Positions 19,425 to 30,607 of a stretch of DNA of 64,000 nt are shown here, piece by piece; the first letter of the stretch is position 1; the number at the start of each line of letters is the position of its first letter. A program made the position numbers and the translations under genes. This stretch comes from Kiritimatiellia bacterium (GTDB taxonomy: Bacteria > Verrucomicrobiota > Kiritimatiellia > CAIVKH01): contig JANWZO010000005.1 in NCBI GenBank assembly GCA_025054615.1, positions 62,001-126,000 of the forward strand, in the 5' to 3' direction. A model generated the notes under the pieces. The model did no database searches and was not told the DNA's origin. It was given only the letters and a program-made list of their open reading frames with translations.

Positions 19425-20563
19425 CCGCAGCCGGATTTGTCGTTCGAAATGCGATCCGCAACAAGCGGCGCGCGTTGCTTACGGTGCTAAGCGTCGCGGT
19501 CAGCCTGTTTCTGTTCACCACCCTGCAAACCGCGCTGCGGGAGATGACCAACCCTGCGGAAAGCGATCAGTCCGCCCTCCGCGTGATCACCCGTCACCGC
19601 GTCTCCCTCGCTAATGTGCTGCCGGAGCGCTACCTCCACCGCATTCGGCAGATCGACGGGGTTGAAGCGGTGACCAAGTTCACATGGTTCGGAGGCATCT
19701 ATCAGGACGAGCGGAACTTCTTTCCACAATTCGCCGTGGACCCGGAATCCATCTTCAAGGTCTTCACCGAGGCAAAGGTCGACCCCCTTCAGCTCGATGC
19801 TTTTTTGCGCGAGCGCAACGCGGCGGTCGTCGGCATCAAGACGATGGAGCGCTTCGGATGGAAGCTGGGAGATCGCATCACGCTCCGAGGGACCATTTGG
19901 GATTGCAATCCCGAGCTGGTTATTCGCGCGGTGTACAGGGGCGGTATCGACGAAACCAACCTAATGTTCCACCACGACTATTTTGACGAACTCATGGGTC
20001 GGCTTGGCATTACCGGTACGTTCTGGATTCGCGTGCGAAGCCCCGATGTCGTGCAGTCAGTGATCGATGCGATCGATCAGTCATTCCGCAACAGCGAGGC
20101 GGAAACGAAGACGGAAACTGAGCGCGCCTTTCAGTTGGGCTTCATTTCAATGTTCGGGAACATTCGCATGCTGATCGGTTCGATCTCAACGGTCATTGTG
20201 TTCACCATCATTTTGGTCACGGCCAGCACGATGAGCATGGCCATCCGCGAGCGGATCCGCGAAATCGCGGTGCTCAAGGCGCTGGGGTTTAATGGCCGCC
20301 ACCTGTTTGGCTTTATTCTCGCGGAGTCGTTCGGTCTGGCGATGGCAGGGGGACTTCTCGGATGCGTCGGCGCGTGGGCGCTTTATTCGAACATCGACAT
20401 CTACACAATCACGCGCGGCTTTTTCATCAAATTTGAAGTCACGCCGCATATTCTCGTCTCCGGCCTGTTGATCGCAGGGGCGCTCGGGGTGATCAGTTGC
20501 GTCGCGCCGGCGCGCGCCGCCATCCGCACTTCCGTGGTCGCCGGTCTCAAGGAGCTCGATTGA
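19421..20563 (+). CDS. ABC transporter permease, FtsX/MacB type (first of two)
   Basis: A 380-residue permease with the MacB/FtsX topology: one N-terminal membrane helix (~16-36), a large periplasmic domain and three C-terminal helices (about 245-275, 295-320 and 340-365). The signature [21 protein letters not shown] lies in the cytoplasmic coupling region. It overlaps the ATPase gene by 4 bp. Having two different permeases suggests a heterodimeric channel, as in LolC/LolE. Confidence 0.88.
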   Translation: MTAAGFVVRNAIRNKRRALLTVLSVAVSLFLFTTLQTALREMTNPAESDQSALRVITRHRVSLANVLPERYLHRIRQIDGVEAVTKFTWFGGIYQDERNFFPQFAVDPESIFKVFTEAKVDPLQLDAFLRERNAAVVGIKTMERFGWKLGDRITLRGTIWDCNPELVIRAVYRGGIDETNLMFHHDYFDELMGRLGITGTFWIRVRSPDVVQSVIDAIDQSFRNSEAETKTETERAFQLGFISMFGNIRMLIGSISTVIVFTIILVTASTMSMAIRERIREIAVLKALGFNGRHLFGFILAESFGLAMAGGLLGCVGAWALYSNIDIYTITRGFFIKFEVTPHILVSGLLIAGALGVISCVAPARAAIRTSVVAGLKELD

Positions 20564-20585
20564 TGCGCTTCGGGAATTGCCTTTC

Positions 20586-21749
20586 ATGACCGCCATTCCT
20601 CTTAGCTACAATTTGCGGAATCTCCGCGTGCGATGGCGAACAACCGTCGCCACGATTCTCGGAGTGGCCTTGGTTGTGGCGGTGTTCATCATGGTCATGG
20701 CGCTCGCGCGCGGGCTGAAATCGACATACATCCAGACTGGCCACCCGATGAATCTTTTGGTGCTGCGGCGGGGATCGACGGCCGAGTCCAGCAGCCAGAT
20801 CATGCGCGAGGACATCATCCGCATGAAATACCTCGACGGAATTGCGCGCGACGCGAAGGGCCGCCCCCTGTTCTCGCCGGAGATTATCGTCCTCATTTAC
20901 CTCAATCGTTTGGGCGCCGAGGTCGGAGGCAATGTCGTCATGCGCGGCATGAATGAGATGGGTCTGGCGCTCCGAACGAACGTGGTGCTCACCGAGGGTC
21001 GAATGTTCCAATCGGGCCGTTTTGAATGCATCGTGAGCCGGCGGCTCGTGGACCGGTTCGCAAACTGTCGGATCGGCGAGCGCTTCCGCGCGGGCAAGGC
21101 GGAATGGACCGTGGTTGGCATCTTCGAGGCCGGCAAAAGCGCATACGAATCCGAAATATGGGCCGGTGCGGATGAGGTCCGTGATGCGTTCAACCGCAAT
21201 TTTTACGGGTCGGCGTTGATCCGACCCACAGATCTGAAAGCTGCGGAGCGCCTCATACGGCGGATCGAGTCCGATCGAACCCTCAACACCCGAGTCCTTT
21301 GGGAGACAGACTACTACCGGGAGCAGACCAAGACCGCGGGTCCCATCCAGTTCATGGGCGGGTTCCTTGCGGTGATCATGAGCATCGGCGCCGCTTTTTC
21401 GGCGATGAACACGATGTATGCCGCGGTGGGGGCGCGCGCGAGAGAAATTGGCACACTGCGCGTACTCGGCTTTCGGCGGCGGGCCATTTATGCGTCGTTC
21501 CTTCTCGAATCGATCGTGCTGGCGTCCATCGGCGGCCTGCTCGGATGCCTGCTCTCCATGCCGCTCAACGGCGTCGCGACGGGGGCGTTCAGTTGGACGA
21601 CGTTTTCCGAGGTCGCCTTCGAATTCCGCATCACTCCCGATCTGCTTGGGCAGGGGATGGCGTTCGCCGCGGTGATGGGCGTGCTGGGCGGCCTGCTACC
21701 TGCCCGGGTCGCGGCCCGGAAACCGGTGCTCGAAGCGTTGAAATCATGA
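20586..21749 (+). CDS. ABC transporter permease, FtsX/MacB type (second of two)
   Basis: A 387-residue permease with the same layout as its neighbour: N-terminal helix (TVATILGVALVVAVFIMVM), a periplasmic MacB-like domain and three C-terminal helices, with the coupling motif REIGTLRVLGFRRRAIYASF. The ATG at 20586 lies 22 bp after the previous stop; an in-frame TTG at 20577 is less likely. The pair shares little obvious identity outside the motifs, so this is an old duplication. Confidence 0.88.
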   Translation: MTAIPLSYNLRNLRVRWRTTVATILGVALVVAVFIMVMALARGLKSTYIQTGHPMNLLVLRRGSTAESSSQIMREDIIRMKYLDGIARDAKGRPLFSPEIIVLIYLNRLGAEVGGNVVMRGMNEMGLALRTNVVLTEGRMFQSGRFECIVSRRLVDRFANCRIGERFRAGKAEWTVVGIFEAGKSAYESEIWAGADEVRDAFNRNFYGSALIRPTDLKAAERLIRRIESDRTLNTRVLWETDYYREQTKTAGPIQFMGGFLAVIMSIGAAFSAMNTMYAAVGARAREIGTLRVLGFRRRAIYASFLLESIVLASIGGLLGCLLSMPLNGVATGAFSWTTFSEVAFEFRITPDLLGQGMAFAAVMGVLGGLLPARVAARKPVLEALKS

Positions 21750-21762
21750 CGGTGAGGAGACC

Positions 21763-22707
21763 ATGAATTCGGATACACTTTCCAAACTGGCCATACCCCC
21801 GGAAAAGAAACGGGCGGCGCGCCGCGGTCCGCGCGTCCTGCTGATTGCGATCGTGCTTTTTTTCGCTGTCGGCGTGGCGGTTTGGTGGGCCACTCGTCAA
21901 ACCGCAAGTCCGAAGCCCACCCCTGCAGCCGTGCGCGCGATCGAATCGGCCCCTGCAAACGAGGAGGAGAGAGATGTGGTCCTCACCGTCAGCGGCTACG
22001 TCATTCCCCGCGAGCGAATTGAAATTAGCCCGCGGTTCCAGGGAACCGTCGCATGGATCGGTGTCAAGAAAGGCGACGTGGTCCGCAAGGGCGACGTCCT
22101 TGTGAAACTGGAGGAGGAGGAGTACCGCCTGCGGGTTGAAGAGGCCGAGGCGCGCGCAGCGCGCGCCGAGGCAGAACTGGAATTCGCGCGCGCCCAGTTG
22201 CGTCGTGCCGAGCAGCTCCGCAGCGGAGATGCCTCGAGCGAGGAGGAGCTGGATGCCGCCCGCCGCGCCAGCCGGCTCGCCGAAGCAGAGCTTCGTTCGG
22301 CAAGGGCGTCACTAGAACTAGCGCGCCTATATTTGTCGTGGTGCACAATCCGTGCCCCCATTGACGGCGTGATCCTGGAGAAACTGGTGAGTCCGAATGA
22401 GCTCGTCACACCGGTGAATTTCGGCGGAAGCCGAGGTCCCAGCACCGCGTTCCTCGCAATGGCCGACCTCAACGACCTGCAGGTGGAAATTGACCTCAAT
22501 GAGGTCGATACGCCCAAGGTTTACCTCAACCAGCGATGCCGGATCAGTCCCGAGGCCTATCCCGAAAAGGTGTACGACGGCTTCGTTGCCGAGATCGCGC
22601 CCGAGGCGAACCGGTCCAAGGGCACCTTGCAGATCAAGGTCCAGATCCAAAATCCCGACCGATTCCTTACGCCGGAACTCAGCGCGAAAGTCGAATTTCT
22701 CAGGTAG
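21763..22707 (+). CDS. HlyD/MacA-type periplasmic adaptor (membrane-fusion protein)
   Basis: A 314-residue adaptor with one N-terminal membrane helix (~24-44). A lipoyl/biotinyl-like half domain (RFQGTVAWIGVKKGDVVRKG) leads into a charged coiled-coil hairpin (~115-185, rich in EAEARAARAEAELE) and the second lipoyl half CTIRAPIDGVILEKLV. A beta-barrel domain follows. It would link the ABC permeases to an outer-membrane channel; no TolC gene is in the window. The start follows GAGGAG at good spacing. Last gene of the exporter operon. Confidence 0.9.
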   Translation: MNSDTLSKLAIPPEKKRAARRGPRVLLIAIVLFFAVGVAVWWATRQTASPKPTPAAVRAIESAPANEEERDVVLTVSGYVIPRERIEISPRFQGTVAWIGVKKGDVVRKGDVLVKLEEEEYRLRVEEAEARAARAEAELEFARAQLRRAEQLRSGDASSEEELDAARRASRLAEAELRSARASLELARLYLSWCTIRAPIDGVILEKLVSPNELVTPVNFGGSRGPSTAFLAMADLNDLQVEIDLNEVDTPKVYLNQRCRISPEAYPEKVYDGFVAEIAPEANRSKGTLQIKVQIQNPDRFLTPELSAKVEFLR

Positions 22708-22764
22708 GCGAAATCGCCGGAATCGAACCTGCCCAACCTTGCGAGGGGGAATGCGGGGTCCGGT

Positions 22765-24435
22765 TCATGCCGGTTGCGCAGTGCCGAGGCGCGAGAGAAC
22801 GAGCATGATGTGAGGCAGGAGCTGCTTCTTGCGGCTCACGACGCCGTCCAGTTGAAAGAGGCCGTCAGAAAGCTCCGGATAATCGATAGCGTCCTTGACC
22901 CGCGGATCCCCGGCCACCAGCAGGAGGCTGTTCTGGTGCGTGATGTCCGTCACCATCAGCGCCGCAAAGTGAAGGTTGCGGTCGGTGGCCATTTTCGCTA
23001 GTGCGGCCTGCAAGCCCCGACGATGCTCGGCAAAATGGGCGAGGTCGAGTTCCTCGATCTGCGCGACGGCGAAACGCCAGCCCATCTCGGCATATTCCTT
23101 GCAATCCATCGCGACGGCTTCGTCGGGGGTTTTGAGTTCGAGCACGGACCCGGCCGCAAACAGTTTTTCCGCAAACGCCCGCGGGTCGAAGGCTGCGGCC
23201 TCGGCGAGCCAGTCGAGCACGGTGCGGTCGGCATGGGTCGACGTCGGCGATCGCAGCAGGAGGGTGTCGGATATGATGCCCGCGGCGAGGCAGAGAGCCA
23301 TTGGACGCGGGGGCGGAGCGTTGCGATGCATCAAAAATTTGCCGATGATCGTGCAGGTGGAGCCGACCGGTTCGTTGATGAATCGGATTGGCTCGCGGGA
23401 CGTCAACCCTCCGCCGAGCCGGTGGTGATCGATCACCTCGAGAATCTCCGCCTGGTCCGCTCCGGTCACCGCCTGACTTAGTTCGTTGTGGTCCACAAGA
23501 ATCAAGCGGGCCCTCGGCGGGTTCACGAGGTCCGACTTCGAGAAGACGCCGACAAGCCGGCCCTCGTCGTCCATGACCGGAAACAGGTCCTGCGCGGCCG
23601 CCGACACCTCGCGGGCGACGCTGTCGACGCGCGCATTCGCCGGAATGCGCGCGAATTCCGTCTCGATGGCGGGCCGTATGGATTTCGCGCTGCGGATCAA
23701 CAAGGTCGTGGTGGCGGTGTCGTGCGGGCTGTAGACGACGCTGACCCCCCGCTCGCGCGCGTTCTCCAGCAGTTCGTCCGCCATGGAATAGCCGCCTGTG
23801 ACGACAATCGCCCGGACGCCGTATTCGATGGCATGCGTCTGGATGGTCGGTCGGTCGCCGGTCACGATCAGGCATCGGCCGGGCGGGAATTTTTTCATCC
23901 GCTCCGTGAAGCCGCGAGCGCTCATCGCGGCGACCATCATCAGAAATGTCTGCGGCGCATCGGCATCGATGCCAAGGATGAGGGAGCCGCCGAGCACCTC
24001 AGTGAGCCTGCGCAGGCTTGTCTCGACCTCTCGGGAGTCGGCATCGGGGCGGTCTTCCGGAAGCACCAGCTCCATGAGCCGCGGGAACGAGATCAGGCCG
24101 CGAAGGTTTTTTTCGGCATCCAGCACGGGCATCACACGGATGCGCCTCTGCAGCATCCGCCGATACACGGTGTACAGCGGTTCGTCGGTTTGCGCCGAGA
24201 TGACGTCCTTTTGCGCGATATCGGCGATTGTAGGGCGCACGTCCATCACCAGGCGCGGCGGCGGAAGACCCGCCTCCTGCAGGGCGCATTGCGTCCGAGC
24301 ATTGATCTCGCCGCAACAGGCCGCCTCCGCAGCGAGCCGGTTGTGCTCCGCGAGAAACCATGCATATCCGATGGCTGCGCAGATGGCATCCGTGTCCGGA
24401 TTTTTGTGGCCAATCACGAGCAGGGGGGCACTCAT
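22765..24435 (-). CDS. ppaC: Manganese-dependent inorganic pyrophosphatase with CBS and DRTGG domains
   Basis: Hydrolyses pyrophosphate in the cytoplasm, pulling biosynthetic reactions forward. The 556-residue protein is a family II PPase interrupted by a regulatory insert. The DHH part begins with GHKNPDTDAI (9-18) and resumes with ILVDHNELSQ, VIDHHRLGG and SDTLLLRSPTST; the DHHA2 part ends with SRKKQLLP. The insert holds a CBS motif, a DRTGG-like domain (~190-270) and a second CBS motif (VMDDEGRLVGVFSKSDLV). In characterised CBS-PPases such inserts bind adenine nucleotides, inhibiting or activating the enzyme. Convergent with the exporter operon, divergent from the pullulanase gene. Confidence 0.92.
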   Translation of the reverse strand: MSAPLLVIGHKNPDTDAICAAIGYAWFLAEHNRLAAEAACCGEINARTQCALQEAGLPPPRLVMDVRPTIADIAQKDVISAQTDEPLYTVYRRMLQRRIRVMPVLDAEKNLRGLISFPRLMELVLPEDRPDADSREVETSLRRLTEVLGGSLILGIDADAPQTFLMMVAAMSARGFTERMKKFPPGRCLIVTGDRPTIQTHAIEYGVRAIVVTGGYSMADELLENARERGVSVVYSPHDTATTTLLIRSAKSIRPAIETEFARIPANARVDSVAREVSAAAQDLFPVMDDEGRLVGVFSKSDLVNPPRARLILVDHNELSQAVTGADQAEILEVIDHHRLGGGLTSREPIRFINEPVGSTCTIIGKFLMHRNAPPPRPMALCLAAGIISDTLLLRSPTSTHADRTVLDWLAEAAAFDPRAFAEKLFAAGSVLELKTPDEAVAMDCKEYAEMGWRFAVAQIEELDLAHFAEHRRGLQAALAKMATDRNLHFAALMVTDITHQNSLLLVAGDPRVKDAIDYPELSDGLFQLDGVVSRKKQLLPHIMLVLSRLGTAQPA

Positions 24436-24593
24436 CAGCTTTAGCCTACCAAAAATCCGGCCCGCGATTCATCCTCAAATCTTGCGAAGGAAATGGCGCG
24501 CTCCATTACCATTTGCCCGTCCGAGCGGGAATTGGAAAACGCTTGTGGCGCAGCCCTAAAACGGCTGTATGATCACGGCGCACTGATCCATCC

Positions 24594-26513
24594 ATGGACT
24601 TCGGTTCTGCATCCTTTCGAAGGCGCTATCACTATGACGGCGCAGACCTTGGCGCAATTTGGTCCAAGTCCCGCACGCGATTTCGGCTTTGGGCGCCACT
24701 GGCGGATGAGATTCACCTTGTTTTGTACCGCGAAGGGCTGGGCGGACCGGTTGTCGGCATGTGGCCGATGCGGCGGGCCGAAAAGGGAACATGGGTGCGG
24801 GAGGTGGAGGGGGATTGGGCCGGAGTTTATTATACCTATCGCGTGCGCCACGGCGCCGAGACTCGCGAAGCCGTCGACCCCTATGCCAGGGCGGTCGGGG
24901 CGAATGGGCAGCGAGGCATGATTGTGAACCTCGCGGCGACCCACCCGCCGGGCTGGGCGCGCGACCGCAAGCCACCGTTCCGCCGTCCGACGGATGCAAT
25001 CATCTACGAGCTGCACGTCCGGGATGCGACAATCCACCCTTCAGCCGGCGCCAGATGGGCGGGAAAATTTCTCGGCCTGACGGAGCGCGGGTTGCCGTTT
25101 AGCGCCGGACTTGACCATCTTCGACAGATGGGTGTGACCCATGTCCATTTGCTGCCTGTCTTTGACTTTGCGAGTGTCGATGAGACCCGCACGGGCAAGC
25201 GGCAGTACAATTGGGGTTATGACCCTCTAAACTACAACGTGCCGGAGGGATCGTATTCCACGAACCCATTCGACGGGGCGGTCCGAATTCGTGAGTTCAA
25301 GCAGCTCGTGCTCGCTTTCCACCGCGCCGGATTGCGCGTGGTGATGGATGTGGTTTACAACCACACGTTCTTTGGCGGGGAATCGCATTTTCACAAGATT
25401 GTGCCCGGCTACTACCACCGCCAAACGGCAGACGGCGGTTTTTCGAATGGATCGGGTTGCGGAAACGAAATCGCGTCAGACCGTTCGATGGTGCGGAAGA
25501 TGATCATCGACTCACTCTGTTATTGGGCCGCCGAATACCACGTCGATGGCTTCCGATTCGACCTCATGGGGCTTCACGATCTGGACACGATGAGAGCCGC
25601 TCGGCGCGCGTTGGATGCGATCGACCCCTCCATCCTGCTTTACGGCGAGGGCTGGACCGGTGGCGATACGCCACTCCCTTGGGAAAAGCGGGCCATGAAG
25701 ACCAACATTCGCAAGTTGGATCGGATCGCGGCCTTCAATGACAACATCCGCGACGCGATTAAGGGCCCGGTGATGGATCTTACCAGGAAAGGATTCGTGC
25801 AGGGTGAATCGGGACTGGAGGAAGCCATCAAGGCCGGAGTGATCGCGCAGGTCCGACACCCGCAGGTTGAATATCCGCCGGGCGATGATTGGCGCGGCCC
25901 CTGGGCCGGGGAACCGTGGCGGTGTGTGACTTATGATTCCTGCCACGACAATCATACGTTGTGGGACCGGCTTAGCTTGTCGGAGAAGCGTGCCCCCGTC
26001 TCGCTCCGGCTCCGCATGAACAAGCTGGCGGCGGCGATTGTCCTGACCTCACAGGGCATCGCGTTCCTACACGCCGGTGAAGAGTTCGCGCGCTCCAAAC
26101 GCGGGGTGGAGAACAGCTACAACAAGCCGGATTCCATCAACGCGCTGGACTGGCGCCGCAAGGAAAAATTCTCGGATCTGGTCGCCTATTACCGCGGACT
26201 GATCGCTTTGCGCAGGGCGACGCCGGAATTCCGCCTCGACTCTGCCGAAGAGATTCGTCGGCGGTTGACGTTTCTGCCAGGGGCGCCGGCAGGGACGGTC
26301 GCGTTCTTGATCGTGGGTGACCACCGCCATGTCGTGGTGGTTTATAACGCGAATCGCGAACCTGTTGGGGTCAACCTCCCTCTGGCGCGATGGTCCGTCG
26401 TTGTGGATGGAGAGCGCGCGGGCACGCGGCCACTTCGGAGATGCAGCGGCGGCCGGATTGAGGTCGCGCCGGTCAGCGCGTTTGTTGCATTCGGCTCGCC
26501 CGAGATTGCCTGA
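24594..26513 (+). CDS. pulA: Type I pullulanase-like glycogen/starch debranching enzyme (GH13)
   Basis: A 639-residue cytoplasmic enzyme (no signal peptide) expected to cut alpha-1,6 branch points in glycogen or maltodextrins. An N-terminal CBM48-like domain (~25-100, FRLWAPLADEIHLVLY) precedes the barrel. YNWGYDP at 205-211 is the type I pullulanase signature. GH13 regions follow: DVVYNHT, GFRFDLMGL with nucleophile Asp 323, LLYGEGWTGG with Glu 352, and YDSCHDNHTLWD. A TATGAT -10-like hexamer lies at 24568 with only a poor -35. Its 3' end faces the exported amylase 27 bp away, so the two act on related glucans in different compartments. Confidence 0.88.
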   Translation: MDFGSASFRRRYHYDGADLGAIWSKSRTRFRLWAPLADEIHLVLYREGLGGPVVGMWPMRRAEKGTWVREVEGDWAGVYYTYRVRHGAETREAVDPYARAVGANGQRGMIVNLAATHPPGWARDRKPPFRRPTDAIIYELHVRDATIHPSAGARWAGKFLGLTERGLPFSAGLDHLRQMGVTHVHLLPVFDFASVDETRTGKRQYNWGYDPLNYNVPEGSYSTNPFDGAVRIREFKQLVLAFHRAGLRVVMDVVYNHTFFGGESHFHKIVPGYYHRQTADGGFSNGSGCGNEIASDRSMVRKMIIDSLCYWAAEYHVDGFRFDLMGLHDLDTMRAARRALDAIDPSILLYGEGWTGGDTPLPWEKRAMKTNIRKLDRIAAFNDNIRDAIKGPVMDLTRKGFVQGESGLEEAIKAGVIAQVRHPQVEYPPGDDWRGPWAGEPWRCVTYDSCHDNHTLWDRLSLSEKRAPVSLRLRMNKLAAAIVLTSQGIAFLHAGEEFARSKRGVENSYNKPDSINALDWRRKEKFSDLVAYYRGLIALRRATPEFRLDSAEEIRRRLTFLPGAPAGTVAFLIVGDHRHVVVVYNANREPVGVNLPLARWSVVVDGERAGTRPLRRCSGGRIEVAPVSAFVAFGSPEIA

Positions 26514-26540
26514 TACGCAGCGCCAACGCCGTCGCGCGTT

Positions 26541-29255
26541 TTATCGGCTCGCCAGTTCTTCGCTTCCTGTCGCGAATACGGCGACCTCCCCGGGTTGGAG
26601 CCTCACCACAAGTCCATTTTCGCGCAGTGTCCACTCGCGTCCTTCCAAGACCGGCCGCCAGGGACCTGGGACGGGGAGCCGAATCAGCGCCGACTGCGGA
26701 GCACGGCTGAAATTGCCGACAGCCAGCACGGAACCGCCGGCTCCCGTGCGATCCACAGCGGCGATGCCCTCGGGAAGGCCTTCGTGGATCGAGACCCACT
26801 CGCCCCGCAGCGCAGGATGGGTGGTCCGCAGCCGGGTCAGCTCGCGAACTGCGCGAAAGAGCTGGCGATTTTCACCCGCAAAGATCCCTCGGGTGCGGTC
26901 CCAACGGATGGGATTCGGGCCGACGATTTTGGGCGTGTCTTCTCCATGCTCCTGTCCGGCATAGGCCATCATCGGTCCGGGCGCCAACACCATCATTGCA
27001 TAGGCGAGTTCCGCGCGGCGACGCGCCTCGGATCTGGAATAGCCTCGGGCGAGCAACCCTCGCATGATGCGTTCCTCATCGTGACTCTCCACATACGCGA
27101 TGCGCTGCAACGCGCTCGTGAAGCCGATCCGCATGGGCACCATCAGGTCGGCGAAGGCTGCGCGGTCGAGCGTGGCGTCCAACACCATCCTCCTTAGGTT
27201 CCACATAAAGTAATCCCCCCACGTCGTATCCATCTCCGTCTGGTTGACCAGCGCAGGGTCGGAGGGCATATGCTCGGCGATCATCCACGCGTCGGGATCC
27301 GTTTTTCGTCCGACATACGCGAACCAACCAGCTCCCCAGTCGTTGTAGCCCTCCCACTCGACGAAGCGTGTTGCGTCGAAGCGAATCCCATCGATGCGGT
27401 ACTCACGCAGCCAGAACGCGATCGCATCCTGCATATAGCGGCGAACGGCGCGCGAGCGCTGGTCGATGTCGGGAAAGCCCCAATTCTCCCCTCGATATTC
27501 CCGGAAATAGGGACTTGCGGCGTAGTCATGGCCGTAGAGTTGGAACAGGGGGCTACTCCGGTCCATGTGGTTGTATACGGCGTCCTGGATCACCGCGATT
27601 CCCCGTCGGTGCGCCTCATCGATCAGCCGTTTGAGGTCGCGCGGTGATCCGTAGGTCGGCTCAACCGCGAAGTGAAAGGCAGGATTGTAGCCCCAACTGT
27701 CGGTGCCCGGCACAGCCGTCCATGGCATGATTTTTAGCGCATTGAACCCGAGGTCTCGGATGTAATCCAGCCGCGAGATCAAGCCGGTAAATCCGCCGCC
27801 GGGCTGCATATCCATGAGGTGAAGTTCGTAGATCGCCAACTGGTCCAACGGCGGTCGGATACGGTTCGTGACGGTCCAGACAAAGGCTTCGTCGCCGACT
27901 CTCAACACGGCGCGGGCGTTCCACGGTTGATAACATTTTTGTCCCGCTGCGTTCGTCCACACGATTTCCCGCGCATAGGGGTCGGCGAGCAGGCGGCGGC
28001 CCTCGATCGCATATTGATAGCGCCATACGCCATTTGAAATCGGCCGGCGCACCCACCACGTGCCGTCGGGCGAGTAGTTCATCATGTCGGCAAAAAGATC
28101 CCACCCGTTGAAGTCGCCCACGAGAGAGACGAACCTCTTGCCCGGCGCATGCAGGGCGAAGGTCGCCGTTCCATCCCCGTGGATGGTTGCTCCCCACGGC
28201 GTTCCGGGAGGAATCGGTTCGATCCGGTGAGGGGGCAGCTTCCAAAATGCGATCTCGTGGAGCGACACCCGTCCCGCGCGCTCCGCGGAGGCCGTCAGCA
28301 GGTGCCGCCCGAACTCGAGCGTTTCGAATGGGATCTTCAGCTCGAGCGGCGTTCGGGTGGAAGAGGCGATGACATTCCCATTTAGACGTAGCTCGACCCG
28401 GTCGGCGCGCTTCGCGCGCAGCGCCACCTCCGGCGCTTCCACTACCACCTGGTCCGGTTCCGGCGCGATGATTTTCACCTCGGGGTCATCCGCTCCAACT
28501 TCAAACGAAATCGCGATGTTGTAGTTGCGGCCCGCATCGGTGTCCCATTCGTCGCCCCAGTGGGCGGCCATGTGCAGGGTGTGGATGACCTGTTCCGGCC
28601 GGTTGAATGGGCCGAGCACGGCGATCGAAACGCCGTTGGAATCCGGACGGCTCAGAGGGGTGTCGAGTGCGAGGCCGTCACGGGTCGGAAAGGAGCCGGA
28701 CGGCCAGTAGGCGCGAATCGGCGGCTGCCACATGTCGTTTTCCGCGTTGACGCCCCATCGAAGGAATCCCCCCGGCTTGCTGCGGAAGACTTTCACGATG
28801 ATCCGGTCATTGATTGTCGGCTCCAAAGGATCAACGGCGATTCGACCGAACGACACCGGGATGTTGAAATTTTTCTCGTCTTTATTGGACCAGGATCCAT
28901 CGTCCCAGTGAATGGCAAAATTGAGTGCGCGGACCAGTTGGCCGGTGTTATTGAACGGCCCCAGTACGGCTCGCAGGACGCCCTTTTCATCCGGTCCGGA
29001 CATTCGGGTCCTGGTGGCCACGCCGTGCTGCTCGGACCCTGGCGGACGATGGGCCGGGATCGCCTCTTCCCAGAGGGTACCAACGGCATTCACTCCCCAG
29101 TGGAGGATCGCCCCTTGCTTAGCACCATGAATTTCGATCGTGATGGGGTCATGGATGGAGGGATTGGGCGGAGAATGAACGATGCGAACGGAGTCGGCCA
29201 TCACTTCGCCAACCCATGCGATCGCCCCCATCAGCACGAATAAGTATACGAACAT
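26541..29255 (-). CDS. Exported multidomain alpha-amylase family enzyme (GH13) with duplicated N-terminal module
   Basis: A 904-residue exported enzyme. The signal peptide is ~1-20. Two homologous ~115-residue modules follow (about 22-136 and 138-252), sharing HWGVNA/RWGVNA, VLGPFN and NFNIPVS/NYNIAIS; these look like starch-binding beta domains. Next come an Ig-like region (~255-345), a CBM48-like domain (FVSLVGDFNGWD) and the GH13 barrel from ~470. Catalytic residues read as Asp 627 (GIRFDATRF), Glu 661 (MIAEHM) and Asp 726 (ESHDEE), with region I DAVYNH. Branching enzyme or amylase activity cannot be separated by eye. No partner gene is adjacent on this strand. Confidence 0.87.
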   Translation of the reverse strand: MFVYLFVLMGAIAWVGEVMADSVRIVHSPPNPSIHDPITIEIHGAKQGAILHWGVNAVGTLWEEAIPAHRPPGSEQHGVATRTRMSGPDEKGVLRAVLGPFNNTGQLVRALNFAIHWDDGSWSNKDEKNFNIPVSFGRIAVDPLEPTINDRIIVKVFRSKPGGFLRWGVNAENDMWQPPIRAYWPSGSFPTRDGLALDTPLSRPDSNGVSIAVLGPFNRPEQVIHTLHMAAHWGDEWDTDAGRNYNIAISFEVGADDPEVKIIAPEPDQVVVEAPEVALRAKRADRVELRLNGNVIASSTRTPLELKIPFETLEFGRHLLTASAERAGRVSLHEIAFWKLPPHRIEPIPPGTPWGATIHGDGTATFALHAPGKRFVSLVGDFNGWDLFADMMNYSPDGTWWVRRPISNGVWRYQYAIEGRRLLADPYAREIVWTNAAGQKCYQPWNARAVLRVGDEAFVWTVTNRIRPPLDQLAIYELHLMDMQPGGGFTGLISRLDYIRDLGFNALKIMPWTAVPGTDSWGYNPAFHFAVEPTYGSPRDLKRLIDEAHRRGIAVIQDAVYNHMDRSSPLFQLYGHDYAASPYFREYRGENWGFPDIDQRSRAVRRYMQDAIAFWLREYRIDGIRFDATRFVEWEGYNDWGAGWFAYVGRKTDPDAWMIAEHMPSDPALVNQTEMDTTWGDYFMWNLRRMVLDATLDRAAFADLMVPMRIGFTSALQRIAYVESHDEERIMRGLLARGYSRSEARRRAELAYAMMVLAPGPMMAYAGQEHGEDTPKIVGPNPIRWDRTRGIFAGENRQLFRAVRELTRLRTTHPALRGEWVSIHEGLPEGIAAVDRTGAGGSVLAVGNFSRAPQSALIRLPVPGPWRPVLEGREWTLRENGLVVRLQPGEVAVFATGSEELASR

Positions 29256-29401
29256 AGCACCTCGAGCTTAATCGATACAGAACGATGTTGCCAGAAAGAA
29301 GATGTCGAGCTCGATAAAGCTATTCATTTACGATCGATTATTAGATTGGATGGGGGCGAAAAGATGGCGCGACAACAGGGAAGGGGTGGGAGGAGCGTTA
29401 G

Positions 29402-30517
<1,116 letters not shown>

Positions 30518-30533
30518 CGCCTAATCTGTCTCG

Positions 30534-30564
30534 TCGCCGGGCGGTGGTGTAACGGGTCCGGCGA
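30534..30564 (+). terminator. Intercistronic hairpin between mreB and mreC
   Basis: TCGCCGG (30534-30540) and CCGGCGA (30558-30564) are perfectly complementary across a 17-nt loop. No T-run follows. It could attenuate or protect the message so that MreB is made in excess over MreC/MreD (inference). Confidence 0.35.
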
Positions 30565-30607
30565 TGCATGAGCGGCAAGAACTCGATCGAATCGGAGTCG
30601 GTTGCCC

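Noticed and set aside
22708-22764. On the minus strand GGTTCGATTCC looks like a tRNA T arm between the exporter and the pyrophosphatase gene
   Set aside because: Only 4 of 5 stem pairs form, no matching acceptor, anticodon or D arm is found upstream; chance or a very decayed remnant.
24590-24921. Alternative frames at the pullulanase start
   Set aside because: The frame from 24594 contains the complete CBM48 and GH13 motifs; the others are shadows.
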